From contig BJKQ01000013.1 in the NCBI GenBank assembly GCA_006538405.1, forward strand, positions 310,001 to 374,000: DNA of 64,000 bases, read 5' to 3'. The stretch's first letter is position 1; each line of letters opens with the position of its first letter. The stretch is from Hansfordia pulvinata. Taxonomy: Eukaryota; Ascomycota; Sordariomycetes; Xylariales. Positions 11,648 through 24,165 of this stretch are shown piece after piece. Position numbers and translations under genes: made by a program. Below the pieces are notes generated by a model that saw only the letters and a program-made list of their open reading frames with translations, was not told the origin of the DNA and searched no databases.

Positions 11648-12563
11648 GACGAGGCTATAAAGAGGCCATGGTGTGCGCCTGCGCGATATCGGGGCAGACG
11701 CGCTGAAGAGAGACTGGCGGATGGCGAAGGAAGACAGCTTGATGATGTTGGCGAATGGTGACTATGCAGGGAGCCTCATGAGTCAAGAGGGGCGATTCCG
11801 CTACGGAATCACGCTGCCCTCAAGAAGTGTCCAGGTCGACGATCGGGAAGCGGGCGCTCGAGGCCGCCCAGCTTTACGCCCGCGGTGGTTGAGAAAGGTC
11901 GGACTGGAGGCGTTCCAAGATGGAGACTACCCGCGCGCAGGCAAAGACAAGGCTTGGCTTAAGTCCAGCAAGAGCCAGTAGATGCAGATCAGGGCTGAGG
12001 GTGTGGTGATGAGCAAGGTGTGTATGTTGACGGCAATCGAGAGGCGAGGGCAGCGAGGTTGAAGATGTCGCGGCAGCGGACGACGCGGTTTTCTCAGAAT
12101 TAAAGTGGAACACACCTTGCCAAATTCTGGGACCCGCGCAATGCCTCTATGACGGGACGACAGGGGACCTGCAGTGCATGCCTAGCACATCACCTACAAC
12201 AGAACATGGAAGTAATCGTACTGCGCTACGACATGAATTGTGCAAATACATCGCTGGCTTATGTATTTATATCAGATATGCATCTATGGGGAGCGTAGAA
12301 GCATTCCGGTCCCGCATGACATCGAGCCGCAGGTACGACTCCGATACATGTGGGGCGCTTTGGAAAAGTCTTAGGTAAGCCGCGTACGAGTATGCCTCGA
12401 CATTCTGCCGCTCACCACCGCCAATATTTCCAGTCGTCCTGCACGAACCAGCGACGATCGACAAGCAGTGCCTGGTTGTCAGCCGATTCTCAGCCGCCGC
12501 CAGCGTTGCCAATCTTACATCCACCGCCAAACCTGCACGCTGCCTGTCAGCCGACGCATCGCA
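11648..12563. promoter_or_regulatory. Divergent promoter region, ApbA-fold gene / lrp1
   Basis: These 916 bases lie between the start of the minus-strand ApbA-fold gene and the start of lrp1 on the plus strand, so they must hold both promoters. I could not identify specific factor sites; no coding region is supported. Confidence 0.5.
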
Positions 12564-13267
12564 ATGGACGTCTCCGACATCTCCCCACAGCTCGACCGCC
12601 TGGGCGGCGAGATAGACACCCTCGAGGCCACCCTCCAGCCCCTCCTCGGCGCCAACGTCGCCGACATCGCCTCCAAGCTGCCCCTCCTCGACAAGGCCAA
12701 GCTCTACGTCCTCGTTACCTATTCTCTAGAATCCATCCTGTTCTGTGCGTGGCCCCGCCGCCGTGACCGCAGCCTCCTCGCGCCCCAGCTAACGTTTTCT
12801 TCTCAGCATCGCTCCGCCTCAACGAGGTCGACGCCAAGAACCACCCCATCTTCAAGGAGCTCACCCGCGTCCGCCAATACTTTGAGAAGATCAAGAATAT
12901 CGAGACCCCGGCTCAGAAGCCCGACCAGTCCCTTAACAAGGAAGCGGCGATCCGCTTCATTCGCGCCGATCTCGCCGACAACCGCGATGTCAACGCAAAG
13001 CTTTCCGAGATGATTGCCAAGGAGCGTGCCATCGCCTCCGCCAAGAAAAATGACGCCCCGTCTGCGGCCGAAGCCTCCAAGGCTGACGACAAGCGAAAGG
13101 CCGACGGCCCTGCCGCTGCGACGACCAACGCCAAAGACGAAACCGCCTCCGACTCCAATGCAAGCGCCGGTGCGCACGGCCAAGGAAAGAAGAAGCAGAG
13201 GTGGTCCGGCTCTCGGAAGAACGATGCCAAGGCGGCCAAAAAGCATGGCAAGAAGAGCGCCAAGTGA
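12564..13267 (+). CDS. lrp1: Exosome cofactor Lrp1/Rrp47 (C1D family)
   Basis: Two exons (12564-12744, 12807-13267) give 213 residues; the 62-nt intron has donor GTGCGT, branch GCTAACG and acceptor TTCTCAG. Residues 1 to about 110 are the Sas10/C1D helical domain, with LDRLGGEIDTLEATLQPLL, then LDKAKLYVLVTYSLESILFSSLRLN, and HPIFKELTRVRQYFEKIKNIE. The last sequence is the hallmark of Rrp47/Lrp1/C1D. The C-terminal third is a Lys/Ala-rich basic tail ending KKHGKKSAK, as in the fungal proteins, where it binds structured RNA. The family stabilises Rrp6 and acts with the nuclear exosome in snoRNA, snRNA and rRNA 3'-end processing. Start and splice junctions preserve the known family sequence exactly, so the model is firm. 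Confidence 0.92.
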
Positions 13268-16200
13268 TCGGTCTTTGCATGAAGTCTGATCAAACCTCAA
13301 ATCACACTCGCCTTCGAGAAGAATTGGGCGACGGCTGTTCGATTATCTCACAGGAGCAAGCTTACATGGCTTCGGACATGTTTCAAGCAGCCGAATGCCT
13401 CCGCTTCTGCCGAACTATTACGACAGATCAACAGGCCGTTGAGCACCTATATTCAGTGTTCTACTTGGGGAACGGCTGATCTGGCTTTATGATGCAGGGC
13501 CAAAGTCCGCATAGCACAGGTGCTTCATCCTATGGAGCTGCGTTATTCGCCGTGGCCAGCATTAATGCTTGGAGCCCCAAAGTCAGGTCGCACACGTGCA
13601 GTCGACACATCATCAGAAATAGACGTTGATGTGCGCAGACAATCTAGCGCAACACACCACAAACCGAATGGCCTCGGTTTCCACAAGCCCAGACAGCAGT
13701 AGAGATGAATTGCTGCCGGGCAAAGTCCCAGTTGTAAATGGTCAACTCCAACACATGGATCAGATAGGGCATGAAGGCAATTAGATATGACCTCTTACGA
13801 TAGCCAAAATGAATTCAAATACCACCCTTGACTCCCAGCTCTCTCGATTCACTCTGTCATAGTTGATCCTCGACGCTAAACTTCAAGTCCATGCTACTTG
13901 ATGGAAGTGTTCGCTCTTCAGTCAAGTTACATCAGCTTCTACTTTCAAAGGTTTCCGCTCTCTATCGTCTCACCCGTGCCGAGCCTTGCTTAGCTTCGGT
14001 GCGATCACTCAATGGCACCGGTGAGATGCTTTCTGAGCTCGCTATCTAAACAAGTTCCTCGAGGCCGGACCGGATGCTTGATCAAGCGGTATGTTTATCC
14101 TTTGGTCAAAACAGGGCTTCGACAAGTCGCACACAGCTTGGAGTCTGCGAAGCGAAGCATCTGTCTCCCCAGTGGTCCAGGCACGGAGATAGCCTCGGTT
14201 GCCGCACAGGCTTTCGGCAGCCCGGGCATGACTGCCCTCTGCCCTCTTGAACAGCCCGAACTACGAAGAAAAGGGGGAGTCAACGGTATCAACTCGATCA
14301 GTCAAGGGCTAGTCAAGGGCCACACTTCGAACCTCGCCTCGCTCCCATCAGTTGTTCTCACTCTATGTGGAACCAAGAGACGGCGTTCAGTATGAATACG
14401 TAGCGAATGCATCTTGCTCCAAGACGATCGGTCCAGAGGGCCTTTACCCACTGTTCACAAGATCGAAGGCAGCGTCGAGAGACGTGAGAGCGTCACCACG
14501 TATCCAAGACGATTATACACGGAAGTAATGAGACAACAAGGTCTAACGTTACATGATGCGTAAGACGTGAGCGACGACTGTACTTGGTGTCGTGGGTCGG
14601 TAGGTTAGATACCTGTCTCGTCGACGGTCTTCCAAGGTTGACGGCAAACTCTATCACAGGACCCCATCCTCCGCGTGGCATTTGGAGGCCATTGACCTCG
14701 ATACTCCATTCCGGTGGATGCTAACATCATATTCCATACATATTCTCTATCAAAGGCGTCGTTTACTGCATCTGTTGGACGGCGAGCACCGTTGATTGCA
14801 CAATCCATGTCCTGCCATCCGAGTCATCCACCACGCAGCATTGGATTGTATAGTTATGGCTATATGATACTCTCTAACTGATGATCCTGACACATACGAC
14901 CATAGGATCAGGAAAATTCGGGATCCCGTCCGCTCTTCCATAGACAAGCCTGTTACCGTTGGATTAGTAGTTGGGTCGGTGACGACCAGCGAATCCCCAA
15001 TGTTGTATGTTTTTTTTTCTTTCTTTTTTTTTGCCTCTGTTCAGTCCAGTAGATGCTGCATCTACTCCTCAGCCCAGGAGGAAGACTTTCGTGCATAACT
15101 CACGCGACATTCATCCAGAATCTCCAGTCGAAGGCGTCAGCCTTGGTCTGAAGTCAGTTGATTGTCAGAAGCAACACCCGTCTGATCCTCGCCGTCGCAC
15201 CGCTGCGTCTCCTTGAAACAGAGCACCGGAGATGTCCTACCAACCGCGTCATGTGCAGGCTCTGCCCCGAGTCGATGCCTGTGCATCGAATGCATCTCAG
15301 CCCTTCTTCTCCGGCGACTCGCGCGAACGTAGTCGCTCTGACATCGACTCCCGACTCCCAAGATTCCACCGCAAAAGGAAAACACGCCAGCCCTTTGCGC
15401 AGGCGTCGCAGCGCCAAAGGGGAAGTCCGGGAGGAGCTATCTACGTTCCGGGCAAGCCAGTGTTACACAGACACAGACATAGTACGAAGAGGTCGCCATG
15501 AACCCAAACCCCAGAGCTGGACGGGAGCAGCGCCCCCTTCTTCCCCCCTTTTTCGCCCCGGGCGTTCAGGAGCCTCACTGGTTGAAGGTCTATTCAGCCT
15601 ACCGCTCTCATCAAAGACACCAGGAGCCTGGGCGTCGGCCTGCTCCTCAGCTCGGCTGGGCGAGGCCACACCACAGCCTGGGTGCCTGGCTCGCGTAGCA
15701 CGTCGTGGATGGGTGGGCCTCTTGTGGAGAGAGACCCTTGTTGGTGGTCTTTGTCGTTACGAGTTGTGTGTGTGATATCGATCGCAACTTAATCGGGTCC
15801 AAGACCGACTACTGACGGATAGTCTGGTTTTGGCGCCTCAGCCACGCCGGACGCGCACAAAGTATCGCCGACCTTGCGCCCCTCCCTCCCTCCCTCCCTC
15901 TCCCCTTCGCGCGGAGGGTCTGGCGGGAGCTATCTGGGTCCGACTTTGACCTGCCTATCCCGTCCAACAATCCCAAGCCACCGCCACAGAGAGACAGGGA
16001 CAGGACAGTGCGGAAGGACCAGGAATGGCCTCGGCGGTGGGGCGTGGACACGCTTCGGCTGGGGCACAACGCCTTGCGCCTCACGCCTCACGCCTCACGC
16101 CCCCCCGGCGCTTCGCCTAACCTAATCTCAGCGACGACGCCGGCGAGATCGAAAGGTGGGGAGACCCAAAGAGACGCCTCGGCAGTAGACAACAAGGATC

Positions 16201-19200
16201 GAGGTCTGAGGATCGCCTCTTCAGACAGGTTTTCGAGAGGGGGGGGGGGATGAGGGGGCACCGCTTCAGGTACTTCCGGAGCGGGCAATGGCAAACGGAC
16301 AGAGGTACTCGTAGAGATGGTCACAAAATCCGTTGGTCTCTGCTGCCCCCCGTCAGGTACGAGTAAATCCATGGAACACAACAGCGAACCGTATTCCTGC
16401 CCTCCTTCCCTCCCGTCGGGATACGCTCACCCCTTCTTCAGCCTCACTCTGGAACTGCCCGCATGCCTCCGCCGTCATCTGATATGCCGCGGGCCGTCTG
16501 ACGAGTCCACCAGCGCACAAGTTTCGTCCGCACACCAGCCAGAACTCGGCCTGAGCTTTCAGGTTTGCGGCCTCTGGCGAGTATCAGACACACCCTGATC
16601 ACCCCTACCCGCCAACAGCTGAGCCGGGCCGAGGTGACAGGTACTCTGGGTCCACGAGGGGGGGCGACTACGGAGTACTCGTATGAGTTATGAGTACTCG
16701 CGCGAGACTCCCACGCCTCTCGACTTATATGCGTCTCCGGAGTATATCCCCCCCCCCCCCTTCTCGATCTTCCGGCTACAGCAGCCGCTGCGGGCGGGGG
16801 TGGGCAGGCGTAGAGTGCGAAAAGGAGTGCCGGCTGAGTGGGCGTGTTATGCGCAGACCACAGGGACAAGGAACAAGGAACAAGGAACAATAATACTCAT
16901 AACCAGCAGAAGCAGGAAACCAGTTTCCCGCATGCTGGGTCCGCGCCGCCGGCCCCCATTTCCGTCCGGGGTTCCTCCTCCTCCCTTTCAGCTTTCAGCT
17001 TTGCGAGAGTACGGAGGTCTCGTACATGACCACATCTCTTCAGTCCTTCAAGGGGGGAGGGGGGAGGTTTCCTTCTAGCAGGCTTCTTTTTATTCCCGCT
17101 CTGCACTTTGTGTGTGTGCTGTGAGAAGAACATACGGGTACATACCTCAGTCGTACGAGCACGCGCAGCTGAGGCGGGGATCCCACTTGACGCCGAGCCG
17201 AGTTGACAGCCGAGCAGAGGCGGCGGGGTTTGGATGGGAAACGCCGCATAGCTAACGAGCACTTTCCGTGTGTTTAGGACGTCAGCTGCTCCCGTCGGGC
17301 ACGACTATGAGTAACTACATACAGGGATCGAGTAGTAACTCGCGCATACTCGTACTCGTAGATGGAGTAGGCACCCGTGTCGGTCCCCAAGGTTCCCTTG
17401 GTTGGGTCAGGTATCCGGGTCAGGCGAGGGCTTGACGAGATCAGGGCGGACGGGACACGGCCACTCGTACGAGTAGGTACTGGAAAGACAGAGGGGGCAC
17501 GGGGTGGGTGCCTCGTGAGACAAACCGGGGAGAGGGTGGCTGCTGTCTGTCAGGAGCTGGGCGCATGACTACCTGAGTACGTCGCCGACGTCGAGGTCAA
17601 GGCAAGAGATATATGACGCGCAGATTCGCGTCGGGTGTGCCCTGCTGTACGGATATCGTTATGTGTCTTGTCTTGTGCATGAGCGCGCGCGCGCGAATGC
17701 AATCGTTGATAGAAAAACCAGACAGGGGGCGGAGAAGATCGGACCAGGGGCAAGGGTGTCTGCTTCCTCGATCTCCAGCTTTACACGCCAGTCTCCAGAT
17801 CGCCGGCATTAGCGAAAAAGAAAACCCCTCTGACCTCTTCTCTGTCTCCCGACCGGAGAGCTGCCCGGGCCTATCGCAAAGGAAAGAAAGACCAAAGAGG
17901 AAACAAAAAAACAGGGGAAAGGCCCCTCTCTTTCCTCGTTGTGTGCAGCCGCTGCAGCATCGTACATCTCACATGTACGCGTACGCATACAAGGGGTCGG
18001 AACCCACGGGAGCCTTTGGCGGCTCTGGAACGGACTTGTGCGGGCTTTCTGCAGTGCGCGCGGCCTCCGGAGCGGAGGGGTTGGGCTCGGCGACTCGTAC
18101 GCATGGGCTGTGTCGCTTGGCCGGAGCGACAGGTCATTTTGTGAGATGCGAGGAATGATACGAGTAAACGTGAATGGACTGCGAAAGAGGATGATGACGG
18201 CAGAAAGGGGAGAGGGGAAAAAAAAAAGAAAGTAGGGTCTGTGTTTGTGGCGTTGGCTGGGTACATCCCTGAAGGCTGGACGAGGGGGGATGGGCAAAGA
18301 GGGCCGGTTGGCTGTCATAGGCTGCCGGCCTGTGCTTCTGGAACGGATCCGCGCCGGGGTTCAGGATCATTCCTTGTACTCGTAGAATGCACGACAGATT
18401 TCCATCCAGTGCTCTGGGCTGCCGGGCGTCATGTCGCTTGCAAGAAACCGAGGGTGCGGATTGGTTGTGAGAAAGACCGGGGAGGAAGATGCAGTATTTG
18501 CGGCCAACCTCCCTTTTTTTTGTTTTGATTGGTGCTACCTATTGATCTACCTCGACCAGGTCAGGCTTGCGGGCGAGACACAGGGCCATGCCTCTGGCCT
18601 TGCTTGCGTCTGGCCTTGCTTGCGTCTGGCCTTGCTTGCGTCTGGCGGGACTGCCGGCCTGCGTCCACGCACCGTGTTGCGCGTGTTGAAGAAAAGGAAA
18701 GACATGCTCTCAGAGGAGGATGCTGCAGGCACGGCTGATTGCCAGCGCATCCCCGTGAGGCGAGTTGCCGCAGCCCCGTCTTCCCGCAAGCCGCTGGCTG
18801 TCGTGATAATACCAATATGGGAACTTTTGTGTCCTGCCGGCCATGTGGCGTTCTGCGAGAACCGACTCAAAGGAGAAACCCCCCTTGTCGAGCGACAGGG
18901 AGCGATAGAGAACGCGGACAGGGCCCGGATGCGTGCGGGCCGAACGTGCCGTTGAACGAGTGTTGGTCTTGAGGAATGTCCACGATAACAGCAAGAGACA
19001 CAATGAGAAGAACATTGTCCCGCGAAGGGTAGACGCCCAAGTACAGAACTTGTGCAGGCGTAAGTACGACAGAAAAACAAAAAGCCGACCTGGTATTCGT
19101 ATGCGATTTGAACATGCCCACCGATCAAGTTATCATAAGCATGCAAGTCACCAGACAAAAGACAGTAGGAAAGGACGACCAAGCCACCCAAGGAGACAGG

Positions 19201-19805
19201 CAGACTGGGACGATGGTAAGCAGCATGGCGGGACAAGAAAAAAAGAAACAAAAAGACAGATTGCCGACCCAATGTGGGCGTGGAATGCCCCAGAACAAGG
19301 TATAGCCTCCCTAACTGATGCTGCGTTGAAATGAACATGTTTTGCCACCCAGGTTTCGATAACGGACAGAGACCTCGTCGCCGATAGTCGTCTGTTGGGG
19401 AATCAAGGACTTTGCGCGCGCGCGGACGGAATTCGAGGGGATATCGGGGGTGATTGTCGAGACAGGAAGCACAAAGGTCCACCGTTGGTTGTGGGAAAGG
19501 GGAAAAGAGAAAAAGACGCGAAAAGAGTATAGCCGACCGGTTTGTATGGTGTTTCAAGAGGGCGTCTGTGCCCTGGCGTGCAGGTTCGTGATAATCATGC
19601 TTCGTGGGCGCATATTGGGCGTGATGGGACGGACGAGGAGATGGAAAAACGAGACTCGTCGAGGGGAGGAAGTGACGCGGAAAACAACAATAGATCTGTA
19701 GTACCCGCCGAAAAAAAAATGACAAAAGCGTGCCTCCGGTGTGCTGCGTGGAAAGTCATGAGCAAAGCATTATCATTATCATTAATGCGATGCCCTCCCT
19801 GTCCC
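13268..19805. other. 6.5-kb gene-poor region
   Basis: No coding region is supported. 13.4-15.0 kb is noticeably more AT-rich than the rest and could be old repeat DNA, but I see no terminal repeats or transposase-like sequence. 15-19.8 kb is GC-rich, with homopolymers (C13 at 16748-16760, a G run near 16242-16250) and a 16-bp tandem repeat at 18593-18646. Eight or more copies of the dispersed TACGAGTA motif sit at 16306-18384. A 392-codon open frame on the minus strand (18547-19725) lies just 3' of the next gene but has Ser/Arg/Pro-rich shadow-like composition. Confidence 0.5.
18593..18646. repeat. 16-bp tandem repeat, about 3.4 copies
   Basis: The unit TCTGGCCTTGCTTGCG starts at 18593 and repeats perfectly at 18609 and 18625, with a partial copy at 18641. 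It is non-coding. Confidence 0.9.
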
Positions 19806-21740
19806 TCAGTACTGCATCTCGGGCGGCTCGGGGGACAGGAAGGCGTCGCGGTCGATGCTGGGCCTCCAGAGGGGCCCCTCCCAGGCGTTGCCTTCTGGAT
19901 GGCGGGCAAGGAGTCCGGCTCCATCGGGGCGGTAAAGCAAAAGGCGTGCGCGGGCGCCTCGATCAGCGGCTCCATGAAGCAGGGCGCGCCGAGCTGAGGC
20001 GCGAGTGGCTGCTCGAGAGGCTCTGCAAAAGCAAAGCTGTATGGGATCCCGGCCGGGTCGGCACAGGGGCCCGCTAGAGGCTGCCAGAAGGGCTGCTGCT
20101 GCCCCGTCGCGGCCGCCGGCCAGAGAGGCTGGCCCATCGGCACCATGTCCGTGAAAGGCTGCACTGGGTCGAGGCTGGGTACGAACCCGTTCAAGTCGGG
20201 CATGGGGCAGTTTTTGAATTCCACGGGCACCGACTCCATGGGGAGATCCTGGTCGTCGAAGGAGAAGCTCGACGATGGGGAGCAGAGCTGCGAAGACTCG
20301 TCCGAGAAGATGCTGTCGGGGACCGTGGAGCAGTCGTCATCGTCGGACGAGTACATGACCTCCTCAGGGGTGCCGGAGGACGATGAGCTGCTGCTGACAG
20401 GCATGATGGGGCTGGAGAAGTCGAAGCTGGTGTCGAGTGTCGTGCGCCCCGCGCTCGGGTCGTCAGGTCCCCAAACATGCCGACGGCCTGGGCCTGCTCG
20501 GAAGAGCCGAGGGCGAGGTCTGAGCAGTGCTTGTGCGAGGTTCTCGGGCCCCGGATGACACAACGGGTGGGATCGTGGTCTGCGAAGACGCAGTGGTCCC
20601 TGTGCTGGGAGCCAACGTGGCAGTCCTTGTCTTCGTTGTGCTTGTGTGACGGGAAAGGGTCTTCGAGCGAGGGCAGAAGCCCCGCGTAGGTGCATTTGCA
20701 GGCATGCTTGCGCTGTTCCAGTCTGTCAGTCGCGATCCTTCCTGGCCGGCCGCCACGGGCAGCTGGCAGTGACGGGGCCCGAGACATGCTCATCATTTCG
20801 TCCGTCCGCGGATGGATGATCGTACCTCTGAGTATTTGGGTGACATGGCGGGAGTTCGGCGCTTCCTCCTCATCCGCTCCACCTCCGAGTCCTCGTCGCT
20901 CGAGTACCCGCCAATGTCCAGCATGCGGTCCTCGATGCTGCAGTTGGACGAGGGTCGACGCCGGAGGATGTGTTGCTTCTCTCGAGCCTCGGCCTTGACC
21001 GGGCACCGCGCGCTCGTCTTGATCAGGGGGCTGGGCGCCAGCTTGGCCGGGGCCTGGAAGAGGCTTTGGATCGACTTGAGCTGGGCGCTGAAGAGCCACT
21101 TCTTGCGGTCGTCGTTGATGGCGACGAGGTTGTCGAGCTCGTCCGCCCGGATCTGCGTGGACTGGGTCTCCATGGGCCGACCAAACTTCTGCTGGACAAC
21201 CGAGAAGATCTTGATCCTGTCAGCCCCTGGCAAGCTCCACTCACGCTCGCCCCCCGTCACCGTGTACATGGAGCCGTCAGAGCCCTCCAGGCTCGGCACC
21301 CAGCAGATGCGGGCAACCGAGGCGCTCTGGGACTCGAAGGCTCGCAGATCCACGAAGCCAATCTGCTGCTCCTCTTTGACGGCGACCTTGGGCAGCTTGG
21401 ACTTGGACCTCTGGCGTCGAGCACGCCTGGTCGGGGGCTGGAAGCTCTGCAGGTGCACCCAGAGGGGCACGAGGTCGCCCTGCGAGTCCTCGGGGACGAG
21501 AACGCCATGGGCCTCGGTCCGGTAGGTCGGGGAGGGGGATCCAGGGTCCAGTTCGTGGAGCTCCTGGCCGACCTCAGGAACGGTGCGAGGCTCGTTCTTG
21601 TTCTTTCCTTCCAGGGGGCGGATGATGAGGGCCGAAGGGCGGGTTGTCAGGTCAAGCACCGGCGACTCAACGAGGACCTGCTTGGCGACGCCGGTCGTCG
21701 TCCATTGGTACGTTCGCACGTCGATGTGAAAGGCAGCCAT
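19806..21740 (-). CDS. Unrecognised Cys/His-rich, acidic nuclear-type protein
   Basis: I do not recognise the family. Exon 1 (21740-20826, 305 residues) starts MAAFHIDVRTYQWT and ends in a basic acidic-patch stretch (SSDEDSEVERMRRKRR). The donor GTACGA and acceptor GGAACAG give a 113-nt intron (20713-20825). Exon 2 starts RKHACKCTYAG and is rich in Cys and His (HKHNEDKDCH, HRDHCVFADHD, SHKHC), suggesting metal binding. Downstream sequence (FDFSSPIMPVSSSSSSSGTP, then YSSDDDD) is in another frame; a 50-nt intron at 20427-20476 (donor GTTTGG, branch CCTGACG) joins it in phase. The end is unresolved: the frame in use stops at 19595, but a better-looking C-terminus, FLSPEPPEMQY, sits in the neighbouring frame ending at 19806. 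Composition (basic, Cys/His, Ser/acidic blocks) suggests a transcription regulator; that is inference. Confidence 0.6.
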
Positions 21741-22310
21741 CTCTCACTGCTCGTCATCAGTTTGCTGTGCGAGTCAAGATGAACAAATCCCGAGAGAGAA
21801 CGACGGTGGGGAGTGGGTTGGGACTCTTGTCGAGATGTGAGAGGCTGGACGGCTGGTCATATACTCGTGCTGGATATGCTATAAGCGGACCCCCCTTCTT
21901 AGGTGACAGGCCAAGCCACGGGGTTAGTACTCGTAGAGGTAGGGTTCTCCAGCTGCTCCAGCTGTTTGCTCCGCGCGCCCCAAAGTGTCTCGCATGTTCG
22001 AGTACTAACTACGAGTACTCGTACGTATTCCCAGGTCTCGTACGCAAGCTGCCAGGGGAACAGGTGCTCCCACGGGAGAGGAGAAAAGCAATATAGGTCG
22101 AGACGCTCAGAGACAATGTTGAAACAGGGACTCGCCATTACTGGTAGATCATCAGAGGGCGGGCTGCTCGCACCCGCAGGGCACACGCTCACATGGGCCC
22201 TCGCGGGCGGACAGGACGGCAATAGCCCGAGCTCGAAGGGGTCTCACCAGCCCGCCAAAAGGACGCAGGCGACATGTCCCGGGTCGGGCTGGCTAGGCCC
22301 AGCAGGAGGC

Positions 22311-22412
22311 GTCGACGACGACGACGACGACGGATGGACGGACGGGCGGACGTGCGATTACCGCACCAGCAGCAGCACCAGCAGCACCAGCAGCACCAGC
22401 AGAGGCGGAGGA

Positions 22413-22445
<33 letters not shown>
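22311..22445. repeat. Trinucleotide repeats GAC, CAG/CAC and GGC
   Basis: Adjacent simple-sequence runs: GAC repeats (about 22311-22331), mixed CAGCAC (about 22364-22401) and a long GGC run (about 22412-22445). They are non-coding as far as I can tell. Confidence 0.85.
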
Positions 22446-23226
22446 TTGCGGGTCGCTTTGCACACTAGGACGAGCACAAGCGGCGTGGGCCTAGCACGAG
22501 GTTAATGTATGCATTTCGACAAGCGGGTACCGCAACAAGTCGTCTCGACGGGGCCGGAAGCGGGACTGGCTGCCCGGAGCCTCGAGGGCGTCGACCATGT
22601 AGCTAGTCCTGCGAGGACGAGGACTGGGCAAGCCGTGCCACGGCCAAGGCCTCTCAAGGCCAAGTTCCGAACCGGGCCAGCCGCAGGTCTGCTAGGGAGG
22701 GTGGCGCACCAGATCGTAGGCTAGCGGGTGGGTATCGAGCATGGCACTTTATTGCATCAGCTCGTTCAGCCACCGGCCGGCTTCTTGTGCTGGTGGTGTT
22801 GGTGGTGGTGGTGGTGGTCGTTGTCGTCGTCTTCGTCGTCGTCGGGTTAGTGGTACTGAGAGTATCGTACTGTACTTGTAGCGACGGGGTATCGTGTCCG
22901 AGTACATTGGCCCGAGTCTTCGTACGGGATACTTCTGGGACAGTGCTGGGGCGATAAGGCGCCGCGGATCTTGTCGTACTCGGTCAAGACTGATGATCTC
23001 GACGACTGCCGTCCAGATCGGCCCTGATACTCAGTGTGTGTCTGCTCAGCTCTGCTCAGCCCAACCATTGGGCGAACCCTGCTTTGCTTGCTGGTCTGCC
23101 CTGGCACCCTGGCCACGTCCCTGCTGCTGCTTACGTAGTGACTTGCCTTGGTGCTGTGCTGTGCAGTGCAGGGCAGATACCAAACGCACCGGGAAACTCG
23201 AGTATGTGCGTGTGCGTGCATCCCCT

Positions 23227-23251
23227 CCCCCCCCCCCCCCCCCCCCCCCCC
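23227..23251. repeat. C25 homopolymer
   Basis: An uninterrupted run of 25 C on the plus strand in non-coding DNA. The exact length is likely to be unreliable. Confidence 0.9.
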
Positions 23252-23523
23252 TAGCCTCCCAGTGTGCCGTCTCTGGGCCACCGCTCGCCCGAGATGCTGA
23301 GGTCGTCGAGAGCGCAATCACAGGTACCCCGACTGGACTACATCCAGGCGAGTACGTCTACGCAGACGGCCGAACAGGAAGTAAGCAGAAACACGACAGG
23401 AACAGGAAGAGGGGTGTGCCGGATGGACAAGCAGGTGAGTGGTGTTGTTCTTTTGGGGCCAATGCACCTAGACATCTAGTCGAGGCATGCATCGTGCAAG
23501 CGAGTCTAGCCGTCCGCCTTCTC

Positions 23524-24165
23524 CTACTCTTTCGATGACGATTCCGACTCGTCGTCCCCCCCTTTGCCCTTGAAGTCGTGTCCCGTCCTCGAAAGCACCT
23601 TGGCCACCCATTCCTCCACCTGCCGCTCGGCCTCCTCGTCGGTCTGGCCGCCGTCCAGGCTACCGGTACCCCGGGTGTGGCGCCTCGCCCTCGCCCGCAG
23701 CTCGTCGATGTTGCAAATGTCAAAGGCCCAGGCCAGCCCGCCGGTGGCCATGATGCCGAAGCCCACCGTGTTGAGCGTGGCGAGGTTCAGCGCCTCGAGG
23801 GCGATCAGGGAGCTGTCGGACCCAAGTGCGTTCGGCTGTACGTTGCTCTGCGAGTAGAACTTGGGGACCGTGGCCAGGCGCTTCCGCACAATGGCCCGCC
23901 GTGTAATGAGTGTCGAGAGGGCCAGGAAGCTGGCGCCGGCGAAGAAGAGGCTGAGCTGCTTTACGGGCCGCAGGAACGCCGGTGGTCTGGCTTCCTGGAC
24001 CGAGTCTGTGGTCTGATGCTGGGTAACGGTCGCGGTGGGGGCGGCAACAGATCCGACCGCTGCTGCGCCTGAGGTCGGCGCGTCTTGCGTCTGTGGGTTC
24101 GCGGGCGAAGGCTTGGCCGCGTCCTTCTCGCTGGCCATGGTGAAGGTGGTACCGAACGACCACAT
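23524..24165 (-). CDS. aim11: Aim11 family mitochondrial membrane protein
   Basis: Single exon, 213 residues from the first ATG (24165), or 204 from the inner ATG at 24138, which has the stronger context CACCATGGCC; I favour the inner start. The core matches the Altered Inheritance of Mitochondria 11 family. A first hydrophobic segment, LSLFFAGASFLALSTLI, is followed by TRRAIVRKRL. Then comes the conserved SNVQPNALGSDSSLIALEAL, leading into a second hydrophobic segment with NTVGFGIMATGGLAWAFDI. The N-terminus is an Ala/Pro/Thr-rich unstructured region and the C-terminus an acidic tail (DEEAERQVEEWV, then DDESESSSKE). The yeast gene affects mitochondrial inheritance; no biochemical activity is established. 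It is flanked by long gene-free DNA on both sides. Confidence 0.88.
   Translation of the reverse strand: MWSFGTTFTMASEKDAAKPSPANPQTQDAPTSGAAAVGSVAAPTATVTQHQTTDSVQEARPPAFLRPVKQLSLFFAGASFLALSTLITRRAIVRKRLATVPKFYSQSNVQPNALGSDSSLIALEALNLATLNTVGFGIMATGGLAWAFDICNIDELRARARRHTRGTGSLDGGQTDEEAERQVEEWVAKVLSRTGHDFKGKGGDDESESSSKE

Larger units (their letters stand above)
21741..23523. other. Intergenic region with simple repeats
   Basis: Promoter side of the Cys/His-rich gene and 3' side of aim11. It holds motif copies at 21928, 22010 and 22016, trinucleotide runs at about 22310-22445 and C25 at 23227-23251. The open frames across the trinucleotide runs encode only homopolymers and are not called. Confidence 0.55.

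Noticed and set aside
18547..19725. 392-codon minus-strand frame downstream of the Cys/His-rich gene
   Set aside because: It overlaps the 16-bp repeat, has Ser/Arg/Pro shadow composition, and shows no domain or phased intron.
19595..20695. 366-codon minus-strand frame taken as a separate gene
   Set aside because: Its first third is an Arg/Leu/Pro-rich shadow of the Cys/His exon; only the middle belongs to the larger gene.
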